Below, in pieces: positions 45,120-56,700 of a stretch of DNA of 64,000 bases (position 1 is the first letter of the stretch; every line of letters starts with the position of its first letter). The notes beneath the pieces are model-generated. The model did no database searches and had not been told where the DNA came from. It worked only from the letters and a program-made list of their open reading frames with translations. Source of the stretch: Tuctoria greenei (Eukaryota; Streptophyta; Magnoliopsida; Poales; Poaceae); NCBI GenBank assembly GCA_036927565.1, contig JAYESD010000008.1:124151498-124215497 (forward strand), given 5' to 3'. A program made the translations under genes and the position numbers.

Positions 45120-46297
45120 CATATAAGGTGTTGTAGTTTTTGGACTAACAAGAGTCAAGTCGAGAACTTGTGCTTGAAAAGAATTGGTTGTTTGTACATG
45201 TGCATATGTTGCTTGAGGTCAAGACATGGCTGGTGATGGTCATCCACTAAACTAGTCTTAAGAAGAAGATGAGGTTCAACAACCAAGTTCGGGAGGAATT
45301 GTAGTTGAGTTGATTGTGAGGTTACATAGCCCGTTTGGTTCAAGAACAATGCATATGAAGGTATCGTGAAGGTTTTGGAAAGTGTTTTCACATGTCCAAG
45401 GGGTGCATGGATGTGGCAACATTGTTCTAATGCATGGAGAAGAGTTATGGATGTAAAGATATGACCGAAACGGTCCAACCGACTGGATATGCGCTCAGGC
45501 TGCAGCTGAGGTGGTTATGGTTCATTTATGGAAAGTTTCGAGTTTGTTTTTGTTAGATTTCGTGTTGGGAATGAAGTTTACTTATTTTAGGAATGTGTGA
45601 GATGTTCCTAAAGTGTTAGGAAGTCTTAAGATTGCTTCTATCTGCGTACGGAAGAGTCTTGAGTAGTTATCAAAAGTTTCAGTTAAATCTAAGTAGGAGT
45701 ATGAGTCCTAGCTTCGATTGTTTGCCCTTAGGGCTGATTATGCCCTGACTCGTGGAGAACACGACTTGTGGCTGTTCCTCTTGTGTTCCATTGAATAAAT
45801 TTCGTAGTTTTAGAGGAGCTTTTGTGTCTTGTTCATCCGACTTGTTTGCGAGCAGCCTAACATTGTCTTGGTGTTTTGATCATAACTCGAGTTTTACTAA
45901 TCCAATTGCTATGATTCTTTTTGTGTTGTCTGCACAACTCAATTTCTATAATCTGTGAAATTTTCATTGTCATTGATTTCGTGTCACATGAGTTTATTTG
46001 CATCATAACAGATCTGTTTTAGTTCTGCTAGAACAGATCGACCTTTGCTTAAAGTTTTTGGCATAACTTGAGTTTTACTCGATGGTTTCACGCGATTCCT
46101 GTTGTGGTGTCTACGTTTATTGATTCTGTACAATATATACTAGTTTTTTAACTGTTTGACAGGTTGAAAACAGTCGCATACATGGTTTCTTATTAGATTG
46201 ATTTTCTACAGAGGGATTTTTGTAGCTTCCGCATAAAAAGTTTTAATCTACCATTCGCCCCCCTCTAGTAGATTTTCACATGTTTTTTGATCCTACA
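45120..46297 (+). repeat. LTR-B, right part
   Basis: It continues LTR-B after the Gypsy-1 insertion (GCTCATATAAGGTGTTG matches 23940 onward in LTR-A) and ends GATCCTACA at 46297. Together the two parts are 1625 bp, shorter than LTR-A because of internal deletions. Confidence 0.75.
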
Positions 46298-46329
46298 GTT
46301 TGGATTTATCCAACCCATGGTGGGGGGAG

Positions 46330-48230
46330 CCATTTTGGTTGCACGCTTTGTGTTGAACAGAGTTCCATAATCCAAGGGTGAAATAACCACTTATCAAAGA
46401 TGGAATGGAAGAAAGCCTACTCTCAGTTTCTTGCATGCATGGGGATATTTGGCCAAAGTTAATGTGCATGCATGTAAGAAACAAAAATTGGGACCAAAAA
46501 TCGTTGACCATGTCTTACTAGGATAAGCACGCAATAGTGCAGTCTATAGATTCTTGGTGATTAAAGCTGAGTTTCCAATGAAAGATAGCGTTGTAACTCG
46601 TGGCAAAGCACCTGCCAGTTTCACTCCTTCAACTCACAATGAACAAACCACCAAAAATGAAAGTACAAATATTGCTCCTCAAAGGAGCAAGAGACAAGGG
46701 GCTGAAAAATCTTTTGGTGACTACTTTATATTCTATCTTGTTGATTATATACCCAAAACACTTTCAGAGTCATATACATCACTAGATGTAGAGAATTGGA
46801 AGGAGGAAGTACACAATAAAATGAATTCCACTTTAACTAATGGAACTTGGAAAATATATGATTGTCCTGTTGGGTGCTATCCTATTAGATGTAAGTGGAT
46901 ATCTAAAAACTCAAACCAGATGGTACAGTCGACAAATATATGGCCAAACTTGTGGCCAAGGAGATTACCCAAAAGGAAGGCAAATATTTTTTTATACTTA
47001 TTCACTAGTTGCTAGGCTAACCACAATTTATGTGTTTGTTGCACTTGTTACATGTCATGGTCTATTCATCCATCAAATGAATGTGAAGACCGCTTTCCTT
47101 AATTGTGAGCTCGATTAGAAGATCTATATGAAGCAACTTGATGGTTTTGTGGTTCTTGGACAAGAAAACAAAGTGTGTAAGTTACAAAAGTCCATGTATG
47201 GTCTCAAGCATACATTCAAGCGATGGCATGAGAAGTTCACTAGAACTATGACTTCAACAGACTTTTTAGTAAATGAAGTAGACACATGTGTGTACTATCG
47301 GTTTGGTGGGTGGTAAAGGAGTAATATTGTGTTTGTATGTCATCAACATACTAATTTTGAGACTAGTATCAATGTGATAAATGATGTGAAATCATTCTTA
47401 TCCCAAAATTCGACATGAAAGATTTGGAAGAGGCTGATGTTATTCTAAACATCAATTTGGTTAAGAGCGAGAATGAGATAATTTTAAAAAACCCTATTAT
47501 GTGGAGAACATGAAGAGTCGCTTTGGATACTCAGATTCTAAAGGCTTCTCCAACGCCATATGATCCTAGTCTAAAGTTTTGGAAGGACACATGATAAGGG
47601 ATTAATCAGCTAAAATACTCTAAAAAATATTGGTTCTCTCATGTATCTTGCTGGTGCAACCAGACCTGACATCTCATTTGTTGTAAGCAAACTAAGTCTA
47701 TTTTTTTCCAACCCTAGGAGAGATCACCAGTGTGCACTAGATCGTGTATTGAGATACTTGAAAGGTTCTTCAACATACGGGCTTCAGTATACTAGGCACC
47801 CTGCTATATTGGAAGGGTATAGTGACTCGAGTTGGATGTCAGATGCATATGAGATCAAGACTACTAGTGGATACATATTCACTATTGGTGGTGCTGCAAA
47901 TTCATCTATGTCTCACAAGTAGACTATATTGACAAAGTCTTCAATGAAGTCTGGCATTTGTAGCACTTGACACAGTTAGAACAGAGGACTCTTGATGGAC
48001 TTTCCATTGGTCAATAAACTAGTCCAGACCATTCTTTTGCTTTCTGATAATCAATGTGTGATCACTATTGTTGGCAATGTCAAAGAAAATTCAAAGTTCT
48101 CAAGACTTGTGAAAAGACGAATCAGATTCGTTAGGCATTTAAGAAATATAGAAGAGATTACCGGTGAGTATATCAATACTAAAGAAATCTGGCAAACCCT
48201 TTTATAAAGGATTAGCACGTGCTATGATTG
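46330..48230 (+). pseudogene. Copia-3 integrase end, RT and RNase H, broken
   Basis: The integrase end at about 46380-46550 reads RWNGRKPTLSFLHAWGY. RT follows from 46780 (NGTWKIYDCPVGC, CKWISKN, HQMNVKTAFLNCELD, GFVVLGQENKVCKLQKSMYGL) to about 47330; a YVDDILI-type box is not legible. RNase H-like sequence at 47641-48207 (ATRPDISFVVSKLS, ALDRVLRYLKGS, GYSDSSWMSD) completes it. More than five stops or indels are present. Confidence 0.85.
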
Positions 48231-48820
48231 ATGGAGCATCAAGAGAAATGGGTTTGATACACATGTGAAGTTATCACACAACAATAACCCATAGTATTTG
48301 ATTGGATATCTTGTGAAGTGGATCTTGGGAAAACAAGTTGTATGAACAACCAGATTGTACTTATTTACTATTTGTTTCCCGCTAGCACATGCTTACTTTT
48401 AGTACCTCAAGGAAAGGTGACTTTGATGTCTTAATGTGTTCTAAAGCCTATAAAGTTAAGGTACAATCCTACAGGCTATACTTGTAAGAACACACCTATG
48501 TGAGTTCGATTGTGAGGTCATAGTCTATGAGATGTGAGTGGTGTCCAATAAAGCCATAAATAAAGCCATAAAACAAATACGAGAGTAAGACTGTAATGCT
48601 CCAATACAAGGCATGTCTTTAGGTAGCCTAGTATAAGCCACACTTTCATATGAAGCTTGCTTACACAAAACTAGCAATTATGGTTATGTCCATTGCAAAG
48701 TTGTGAGTACATGAATCATGGAATGCTAGGTGCAGTTCAATCCATTTTAGGTATGCACTGCAAAGTTTGTATATGAAAGCGCAAAAATGTTACCTTTAGA
48801 CCTTGACTTTTGGTGAGGAT
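48231..48820 (+). other. Copia-3 3' non-coding region
   Basis: AT-rich, without any coding frame I can support. It ends TGGTGAGGAT, a weak polypurine tract, before the TGTTGGAA LTR start. Confidence 0.45.
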
Positions 48821-48979
48821 TGTTGGAATTTGGCATGTATAAATGATAGCCCCATTCGTGGGTCGATCTTTGCGGGAAATCTCCTGGTGGAAAGCCAATA
48901 TCGTATGAAGTGATGGCTTGGGCCATTAAAACCATACTACTCATTTACATGAGTGCACTCCAATAATATATATAGTAAT

Positions 48980-49812
48980 TGTCGAAGTGTTTGAACGACA
49001 CTTCTCCTGGTACTACTAAAATATATCCTGCGGTGGTTCTTGTATTGGTTTGGGCGCGCGGAGATCTTAGATAAGATGATGACACGGAGGATTTACGTGG
49101 TTCAGGTCGCCCGAGTGTAATACCCTACTCCACGGGGTGTGTGTTGTTGTATTGAGGATTTCAGTAGTGCTAGCGTGCGTATGAGCTTTTTTTTGCCTTG
49201 TGTCGTGTAGCACATCCCTTTTATAGACCAAGGGGTGGCTGTTGCATGGGTTGCTTTGCCCGACATGTGGCCCCGATGGTTATTCTTGCCTAATACACAA
49301 TTAAGTACATTTAAGCACCCTAATAACGTGATAACGCGCCTTAATGGTGGCGTTACCAACATTAAGGGTCTTCTGATCGTGCGCCATTAATAATGCATTA
49401 ATGGAGCATAATCAGGCCTTGTAATTGTATCAATACGAATCCTTTGAATACGATGTTGTTGGAGATCCGTCTGTATTCCCATTGGTGGCGTAGGTCCGAC
49501 TTGACACGTGGTAGCTCCGGAGTTTTCCCTTGCGGGAAGGTAGGTCTGAAGTTGCTATACACGTGAAGGCACCAGAGCTTCATTGTATTGGGGGTTCGGT
49601 CACTGTACGCGTGTCAAGTGTGGAGCTACCCTATGTAAAGGGTGAAGCTCTGGTCTTGTGTTACACGTGGCAGTGTCGGAGCTCCCCTATGTAGGAGGTG
49701 GGTCCAGTGTCGTCTGACACGTGTGGCCTATGGAGGTCTTCAACTTTGACAGGTTTAACTCCCTTGCACTTATTGTGGTATCATGGGGTACCCGAGATGC
49801 AGGGCACCGACA
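48980..49812 (-). repeat. Gypsy-3 3' LTR
   Basis: It starts TGTCGAAGTGTTTGAACG and ends CACCGACA. It aligns with the Gypsy-2 LTR (ACTCCACGGGGTGTG, GATTTACGTGGTTC). A minus-strand TATA box CTATAAAAGGG is at about 49206-49216. Confidence 0.85.
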
Positions 49813-50340
49813 GTGGCCCGCGGGCCCACCTCTGGGAGAAAACCATTTGGGTTAAGTTGTTCTATCGGAGGTGGGGCCATCCTTGATTCCCATGCTGCAG
49901 CTTCAAAGGTCTTTTGATGTACCGTTGGGGCGATGGTTCGGGATTAAACCATCGTTGTGTGGCTTGTTTTGAATACGGCAAATAAGATGTTTGTGTGCGG
50001 ATCTCACGCAATTGAAGGTCGCCAGTTCCCAATACGAAAGGTTCTGAGCGCCTTGTTAGACTACCGCCTTTGGGTTTCCCCCCGCCCATCATGACAATGG
50101 TTCGCCTGGGGTAATAACCTCGACTCCTTCGTCGGGTGGCCCCGGGCCCATTCGTCATGGGGGTAGGTTCTTTGTAATGTGTACTTGCTCTCGCTGCGGT
50201 TTCCATCCAAGCGTCGTGGAGGTTTACTTAAGAAGGAAAGTCCGCACAGTTTGAGGACTCTTTACGCTTTCGATCAAACTCGCGCTCAGAGCCTCCCAAA
50301 CTTTTCCTCACTTTCTCCTCATTCGCTCCACTCTGCCGCG
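49813..50340 (+). other. Gypsy-3 region between 3' LTR and accessory ORF
   Basis: This holds the polypurine tract and the leader of the antisense ORF. 49980-50120 aligns with 31275-31410 of Gypsy-2 (GCGGATCTCACGCAATTGAAGGTCGCC, GACAATGGTTCGCCTGGGG). The last 150 bp (CTCAGAGCCTCCC, CTTTTCCTCACTTTCTCC) look like a pyrimidine-rich plant 5' leader. Confidence 0.5.
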
Positions 50341-52030
50341 ATGGAGTTAGGTCTTCCCAAGAGCCGCATCCAGAGCAAGGACAATCTGATGAAGGTTCGG
50401 ACCTTCATGGGATGGTCCAGCGACTCCTTCAATCACTTGGTCCATGCTGGCAAGCTCCCCTTCAAGAAGGAGCGCCACGGGGAGATGGTGTACTTCTTGG
50501 CATACGCCATGGTGGGGCTGATCCCACCTTTCTCGATCTTCATCTTGATGCTCCTGGACTTCTACGGCCTCCAACTGCATCACCTCGGCCCGCATCCCTC
50601 CTGCTCATGGCAACTTTTGTCCACTTCTGCGAGATGTGGGTGGGCGTGCCTGCCTACGTCGAATTGTTTTGGACCTTATTCACAGCCCATACCACAGGCA
50701 AGAAGACATAGTTGCTTGGCTTCTACTACTTCGTGAAGTGCAAGACTGTCCCTTCAAGTACTTGAAATTGTTCCCCTTTGGAAAAGGGACGACTGGAAGA
50801 AGGATTGGATCGTCATTGCAGTGGAGGAGCACGATAGGTTGGAGTTGCCCTAAGGACTCCTCAACGTCGACAGTGATGCCTGGAATGTAGTTCCGAAGCT
50901 ATCGGATGCATTTAACCCTGTCCTGACACGGATCCGAGAATGTGTGGAGGGTGAAGTGACCCCTCAGATGGTCTTCGGAAATTTCTTGGTGAACAAGTGG
51001 GCTCCGCTGAGGAGGAGAGAGAAGATCGCCTGGGCTTTCAACAGTGTGATGGATGACTACCGGATTGAAACTAGTTTGAAATCCAACTTGGATGAAGAAG
51101 CTTTGAAGCTCCATCTCAAGAAGTTTCAGCACGGGTCTATCGCCGATGATGCCTTGGCTCTGCCAGCTGCTTTTCTGCCCCCTAAATATGATCCAGAGAT
51201 CAGCAGGGAGCTTCGGAAAAAGATGCCGGCACTAGATGACCTCGGTGTGATGGAAAGGCACCGGACCTCCAGGATTGTAATCCCCAGAGCTTCGAAAGAG
51301 GTGACCGCCCCTGCTCTGAGCCAGAGGGTTGAAGACATCGGCAAGGGCAAGGGCAAGGAGCCAGCCGAATCTTCCTGTCAGAAAAGAAAGCTGAAGCATG
51401 CTGATGGGAGCTCCATCAGGTCTGCTCCATCTATGACTGCCCCTTCTCCAAGGCGAGGGAGATCTTCTGTGGCAACACCCCCTCCGGTGCAAAAATCCTC
51501 GAGATGCGGTAGCTTCGGAAAGTCGACTCCGGCCCCAGTGCCAGCTAGGGGCTCCAGGTCCGGGGGTCTTTCCCGGCCAAGGGAAGTTCCAGCCGAGAAG
51601 ACACGAGCTGCTCAGATGGTCTCCAGTCGAGGTCCGAGGTTACTGTCTCACCAAACTTGGTGGGCTCTGACTCCGGGCCTCAGAAGAAGAGGTTCTGCGG
51701 CGACTGGGGCAGTATCATCCCCAGGTAAGCGTCGTGGACTTGCCTTGAAATGCTAATCTTGTTTTTGTTATGTTTTTAATCTTCTCGTCCCTTTATTTCA
51801 GGAGTGTCGAGAAGGTAGTCCGAGGCTTCGGCATCTATTGTAGCGACTGGGGATGCGCATGCTGAAACTCCGACTTCAACCATTGAGCCTCCTCCAGTGG
51901 TGGCAAAAGACATGACAGCTCCGTCGCTAGCTGTCATGGACTTAGATCTAGAAGAGACGCCAGAAGCTCCTGTGGTAGCGCTGGACCACCTGGGAGAAGT
52001 TGAAGATGCACCACCGACAACAGCGTAAGA
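50341..52030 (+). pseudogene. Gypsy-3 antisense accessory ORF (Transposase_28-like), broken
   Basis: ATG at 50341 opens MELGLPKSRIQSKDNLMK. The following region (FLAYAMVGLIPPFSIFILM, DFYGLQLHHL, then in another frame ATFVHFCEMWVGVPAYVELFWTLF) matches the plant 'putative gypsy-type transposon' domain (Transposase_28). Breaks lie near 50600 and at 50709 (TAG). A second part, 50944-51756, has KWAPLRRREKIAWAF and a basic Ser/Pro-rich tail. A probable GT-AG intron at about 51725-51801 (GTAAGC...TTTCAG) leads to an acidic Val/Glu/Ala/Pro-rich end. It runs opposite to the element's gag-pol. Function is not known. Confidence 0.6.
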
Positions 52031-52147
52031 GGTTGAGGCTCAAGTGCGGGAGTTGGAGGTGTCGGAAGCTCCGGCGTCTGAGCCAGAGGTGACCGAGGCT
52101 CCGGTCCCTGCGCTAGAAGTTGTTGCGGGGACGGTGGTGCCAGAGGC

Positions 52148-53713
52148 TGAATGTAGGCCTAGAGGGGGGGGGTGAATAGGCCTTCTTGAATTTTTCTCGG
52201 TTCCTGTAACACTCAACAACACAGTCAATACCAGAGATATCGTACTAGTCCGGTAAAGTGCGGACTAGTCCGGTTTTCACGGGCTAAGTTGATCAAGTTC
52301 AGTCAATTTGGTTGATTCATTAATGTAGGCAGCGGAAATATAGACTTAAATGACAGTTTAATAGTTGTATGTCAACTTCTATAACAATTAAGGCTCTTGT
52401 TTAACAAATTAACTCAAATTGAACAAAATGAATCAAACCCTAGATTAAGTTGATCAATTAAGATGAAGAACACAAAAGGACAAGACACAAGACTTATCCC
52501 GTGGTTCGGCTACCACGAAGGCAACCTACATCCACGTTGAGGAGCCCACAAAAGGATCGGATCTTCTCCAACCCTTCCCTCGTCGGATCGCCACGAAGGC
52601 CAATCCTCTTCCACTAATCACAAAGGGGTAAATAACCAAGTTGAAGGGGCGTTCTCACACGTTGAGAGCTCCCTTGATTACAACTTACAGAGCCACCAAT
52701 AACACACTCGAAAATTACAAATTGAAACGCAATAGTGTGTTAGAGAATCAAACCAAGAGCTCAATGATGTGTGCCAAGTGTCTCTCCAATGATCTAGAAG
52801 TGATCTTCAATAGATTGATCGATTTTGCACTTAATTTCGTGGAGAGAGGTGGTTTTTGAGTCTCTTGGGAGGTGTGACGGCGCTAGGGTTCGAGAGAGAT
52901 TATGAAAGTGGGTCGTGCACCTCTTCTTATATGGGGTTTCTAAAAGTGACCGTTAGGGTTTAGAAAGATCGAACTAGTCCGTGGTGGTCACCGGACTAGT
53001 CCGGTGTGCTGTGTGTAGCAAACCCTAAGTGCCCAGGAATATCGGACTAGTCCGTTTGAAAACGGACTAGTCCGATTTCGATACTGGAAATCTTCGGACT
53101 AGTCCGATTGCCATCAGACTTGTCCGGACACATGAAACCCTAAGTTTTTAGAATGAAAAGTCCGCACTTGGAGGACTTGTCCGATTTAGATCAGTGTGTA
53201 TATCGGACTAGTCCGTGTAGACACCGGACTTGTCCGGAGTGGATCAGAATGAATATCGGACTAGTCCGGACTACAACGGACTTGTCCGATTTTGTGTGAC
53301 TTGTGCATTGTGTTGAGGACTAGTCCGCATTGGGGAGGACTAGTCCGAAGTGAATCAGAAAGATATCGGACTAGTCCGGTGGGGACCGGATGTCTGATCT
53401 AGTGCAGAATGTGATATCGGACTAGTTCGGCTATTTTCGGACTAGTCCGGTCCTGTATAACTTTGTGCATTGTGTGTGTGTGCTTGAAAGTGATTGAGCT
53501 CTTGGATGTGTTTCCTTAACACACTCCATACATAATAAACAACTATTTTCTTCTTCTTGAGCTCACATTTACTTTGCTTCTCATTTCCCTTCTTTTTGGC
53601 ATTTTGCTCATTTTTCATCATTTGCCTGCATTCATCTCAACAAAAGGATTAGGATCCCAATTGCTTGTCATAAATCATCCAAAACCCACAAGGGAGTCCT
53701 AGATGCACTTTCA
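52148..53713 (-). repeat. SIRE 3' LTR
   Basis: It begins TGAATGTAGGCCTAG and ends GCACTTTCA on the + strand. A minus-strand TATA box (CATATAAGAAG) is at about 52923-52933. 52970-53460 holds more than fifteen copies of CGGACTAGTCCG or CGGACTTGTCCG. A small open frame at 52641-52859 is repeated in the other LTR and is not a gene. Confidence 0.92.
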
Positions 53714-54164
53714 ATCTCCCCCTTTTTGGTGATTGATGACAACCAATTGAGATTTCACAAAATAAGGCAAAATTTGAGATTTTCATAAAGTATGCACATA
53801 TGACTCAAAAATACATCAAGCAACAAGAGAATTATTCATATGTGCATTCTTTATGGTGGGATGCATACTAAGTGCATGAATACATTGAGAATGACAGAAT
53901 TTACATTAATCAACCGATACAAAGTGCATATGACATTCTAGGAGCAAAAATGCAGTTTTCATCACATACTCGCAAATAAATTGAGCAATTCATCACAGGA
54001 CCAAACTTAATAGGAAAACAGAGTTAAACTATTACAATCACAAATAAAAAATAAAGAGAATTCTCTCCTCGCACCCTACCACAGCTAAAGCTAAGACTCC
54101 CCCTCAATCTCTCCCCCTTTGGCATCAAGACACCAAAAAGAAGGAGAGGAGGGTCCTAGGGTCT
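53714..54164 (-). other. SIRE polypurine tract and 3' non-coding region
   Basis: The minus strand reads CCAAAAAGGGGGAGAT directly before the LTR. A second tract (GCCAAAGGGGGAGAGATTGAG) lies at about 54096-54124. Nothing coding is seen. Confidence 0.75.
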
Positions 54165-55728
54165 TCACTCTTCACTGTCGGTCCTCTCGTCATCGTCTTC
54201 ATCTTCTTCGCTTTCCGCTTGACGATGAGGAGAGGGAGGATGAGGAGCAGAGCTGCTCGAGCCCCCAATGCCAAAGTAGGCAAGCTCGGAGGGGTTCAGA
54301 GGCCCGAGCTCGGTGATGTCAAGATCAGAATCTTCAGAAATTACTGGAGATCCAATGGGGTTGATCTCCAGCTTTTCACTCAGTTGCTTCACGTTGGCTT
54401 TAATGTATCTCATATCCTCCTTCCTCTTCTGATTGAGTTTATGAAGCTTTACTTCAGTCTTCTTGCAGGAGGAGAATATGGCGGTCAGGTACTTGAGGAT
54501 CCCACTAGCTGATCCTCTCTGAGGGGCTTCCCCTGGAGGTAGGGACAGCCCTGGCAGCATCTCCTTCTCTTGCCGGTTCCTCAGGACTTGAGGCCGGCGA
54601 GGGAGCAGCCTGGACACTCACAGGCTGAGGCTTCTGAGGCCTCAGAGGAGTGTGCTCCACATCCTTCACGAACTCAATATCTGTGACTTTCTCAATCATA
54701 AACATCAAGTAGGGAGCATAGCCACACGACCTATTGGGGGTGCTTGAGATGTTGACCATGTCATTCCATATGTAATCTGCAACATCAAACTGCCTCTTCT
54801 TGCTTATGACCCTCATTAGAGTCCGGAGGTAGCCCTGTACACTCCCTGCATCCCCATCCTTGGGGGCAATGGTCTTCCGAAGAACTCTGTTCAGGACCAC
54901 AAAGAAGGGCTTCATGTTCTTTGTGGAGGGAGGAACATACTTAGAGTTGGGCTCATACATGAACTTCATTCCGTCCCTCTCAATGACCCCTATGTTGTGG
55001 ATGATCAGCCTGTCATTGTCAGAGGTGTCCAGATGAAGCAGATTATTGAAGTCCTCTTGAGTGATACTATACTTGGATCCGTGGGTCATCCAAGTCACAC
55101 TCTCTTCATCTTCACTCGAGAAGTGGCACGTTGCATAGAACTATGCAATCACCTCATCATTCCAGTTATGCCTAAAGGCAAAGAGATCCTTCAGGCCATG
55201 CTTCTCAGCTGCTGCAATAACTTCATCAAAAGCTGAGCACTTCTTCTTCTCTAGGTAGGCCCAGTCAATCCACATACTGCGCACCACCGGAGTCTTCATT
55301 GGCAGGTAAACCAGCCTGTAGAAATCTACATGGAAGTTTGTTCAAAACCTTCCATCAGCTGCCTGCTTTGGCCTTGCATAGCAATCAATGCTTCTGAGCT
55401 TGGCTGCCACATCGCTGCCTTTCCCATTGAATTTCTCTTCATTGGGGTCCCGGACCCCTACCCTGGGAGCATGGAGCTTCAAGGGCCCAACTGGCCCCGT
55501 TGCTACTCCCTTGCCCTTTCCTTTTGCTTGACGAAGGCCGCTTGTAGACGGAGCAACCTTCGAGGCGGCCTTCTTGACACAAACCTTCCTCCGAACTTGG
55601 GGAGGGGAAGTAGTAGGCTCGGAAGGTCTTTCTTGGCGTTTCTTGCCAAGTCCCGCCGAGGACAGAGGTGCCACCTCGTGGTCCAACTCGGCCTCAAAGT
55701 CGGAGATCTCGTTGTCGGAGCTCGGCAT
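54165..55728 (-). pseudogene. SIRE env-like ORF (plant transposon protein family), broken
   Basis: ATG at 55726-55728 opens MPSSDNEISDFEAELDHE. A basic Lys/Arg/Pro-rich N-terminal part is followed by a globular region (WIDWAYLEKKK, FRHNWNDEVIA, FYATCHFSSEDEES, SITQEDFNNLLHL) that resembles the 'putative plant transposon protein' family found in this position of SIRE elements. A coiled-coil segment (about 54370-54470) and an acidic tail (ESEEDEDDDERTDSEE) end it. In-frame stops lie at about 55342 and 55140, and a frameshift near 54560-54610. No convincing signal peptide or transmembrane segment is visible, so 'env' describes position only. Confidence 0.7.
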
Positions 55729-55794
55729 GATCTGAGAATGATTGAGCAAGAATAATGACAAGTTATACAAGGCATTGGTAAGGCAAGATAGCAA

Positions 55795-56700
55795 TGGATG
55801 GCATTAAGGAATTAGGTTTCAGGTTCAGAAACATCGGACTTGTCCGGTGCTCAGGCACGGACTAGTCTGGGGGTACCGGACTTGTCCGTGCATGGACCGG
55901 ACTAGTCCGGTGTTCATCCCCAAAAACCTAACAGATTGGTCAAGGGATGATTCCTAATGCAAATCTAGTCTAGCATACACGTAGTACATCAAATAAGCAT
56001 GTATCTAGTGAAGGATGCTAGGCTATACGATCAACAGTGGAGAAAAACAAGATTTCTAGGGTTTTGAAGAAATTTACCGAAGAAATCGATGGAGGCTCGA
56101 AGTGTTGGGGGTTGGAGGTCGGACTAGTCCGATAGCTTCAATCCCCAAGAAGTCAAGCTCGATCTCTGCCCAAATGTGGACTTTTTCGACGGAGGGAGGA
56201 GAAAATCGCCTTGGGAGCTCGAGCGCAAGAGAGAGGAGGCGTGAGCAAAAGTGGGGATGAGGAGATTAGGGTTTGGTGGCGGCTAGGGTTATGGACACGA
56301 AAAATCGGACAAGTACGGACATGACCGGACTAGTCCGAAGTCATCCAGAGACCTATATCGGACTAGTCCGTGGTATATCGGACTAGTCCGGCCTAACCGG
56401 CACTCTGCGGACTAGTCTGCATGGGCGGACTAGTCCGGGTAACCACGGACTAGTCCGTGGTCACCAGGAAAGAATTGCATAGCCCATTCATATATATTTG
56501 AAGGTTCAATAATAGAGAATAGAGAGGCAAAACAAATCAAGTAATCTTGATGATTTGACCAGTAAGCATACAACAATCATACAATGATCAAAATTCATCA
56601 AGATATAATAATTGACATAGTTTTTCGAGAGAAAAATGGAGAGGGATGATTTTCACAATTCAATCAACATTTTGAAGCAATGATACAAGTATGCAACTTT
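55795..56700. other. SIRE spacer with CGGACTAGTCCG clusters
   Basis: Non-coding. Palindrome clusters lie at 55830-55910, 56117-56130 and 56300-56465, as in the LTR. The remainder is AT-rich. Confidence 0.7.

Larger units (their letters stand above)
46298..48979 (+). mobile_element. Copia-3, truncated Ty1/copia element
   Basis: It holds an integrase end, RT, RNase H, a 3' non-coding part and the first 159 bp of a probable LTR (TGTTGGAATTTGG at 48821), which is cut at 48980 by Gypsy-3. The left end is cut at LTR-B. RT motifs differ from Copia-1 and Copia-2, so this is a third copia family. Confidence 0.75.
48980..52147 (-). mobile_element. Gypsy-3, Tat-like gypsy element, truncated at the SIRE insertion
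   Basis: It has a 3' LTR (48980-49812), a minus-strand PPT (GGGCCCGCGGGCCAC, 49813-49827), a leader and the antisense accessory ORF. The rest (integrase to gag, 5' LTR) is not in the window; the SIRE-like element interrupts it at 52148. It is a relative of Gypsy-2, more intact in the accessory region. Confidence 0.8.

Noticed and set aside
52641..52859. 72-codon frame repeated at 62891-63109
   Set aside because: It lies within both LTRs and matches only because the LTRs are copies.
52970..53460. Regular CGGACTAGTCCG words as a CRISPR or satellite array
   Set aside because: Spacing is irregular, the words sit inside an LTR present twice, and copies spread to other parts of the element.
54165..55728. 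SIRE env-like ORF as a true viral envelope gene
   Set aside because: No signal peptide or membrane segment is visible; the match is to a plant transposon protein family, so 'env' is positional.
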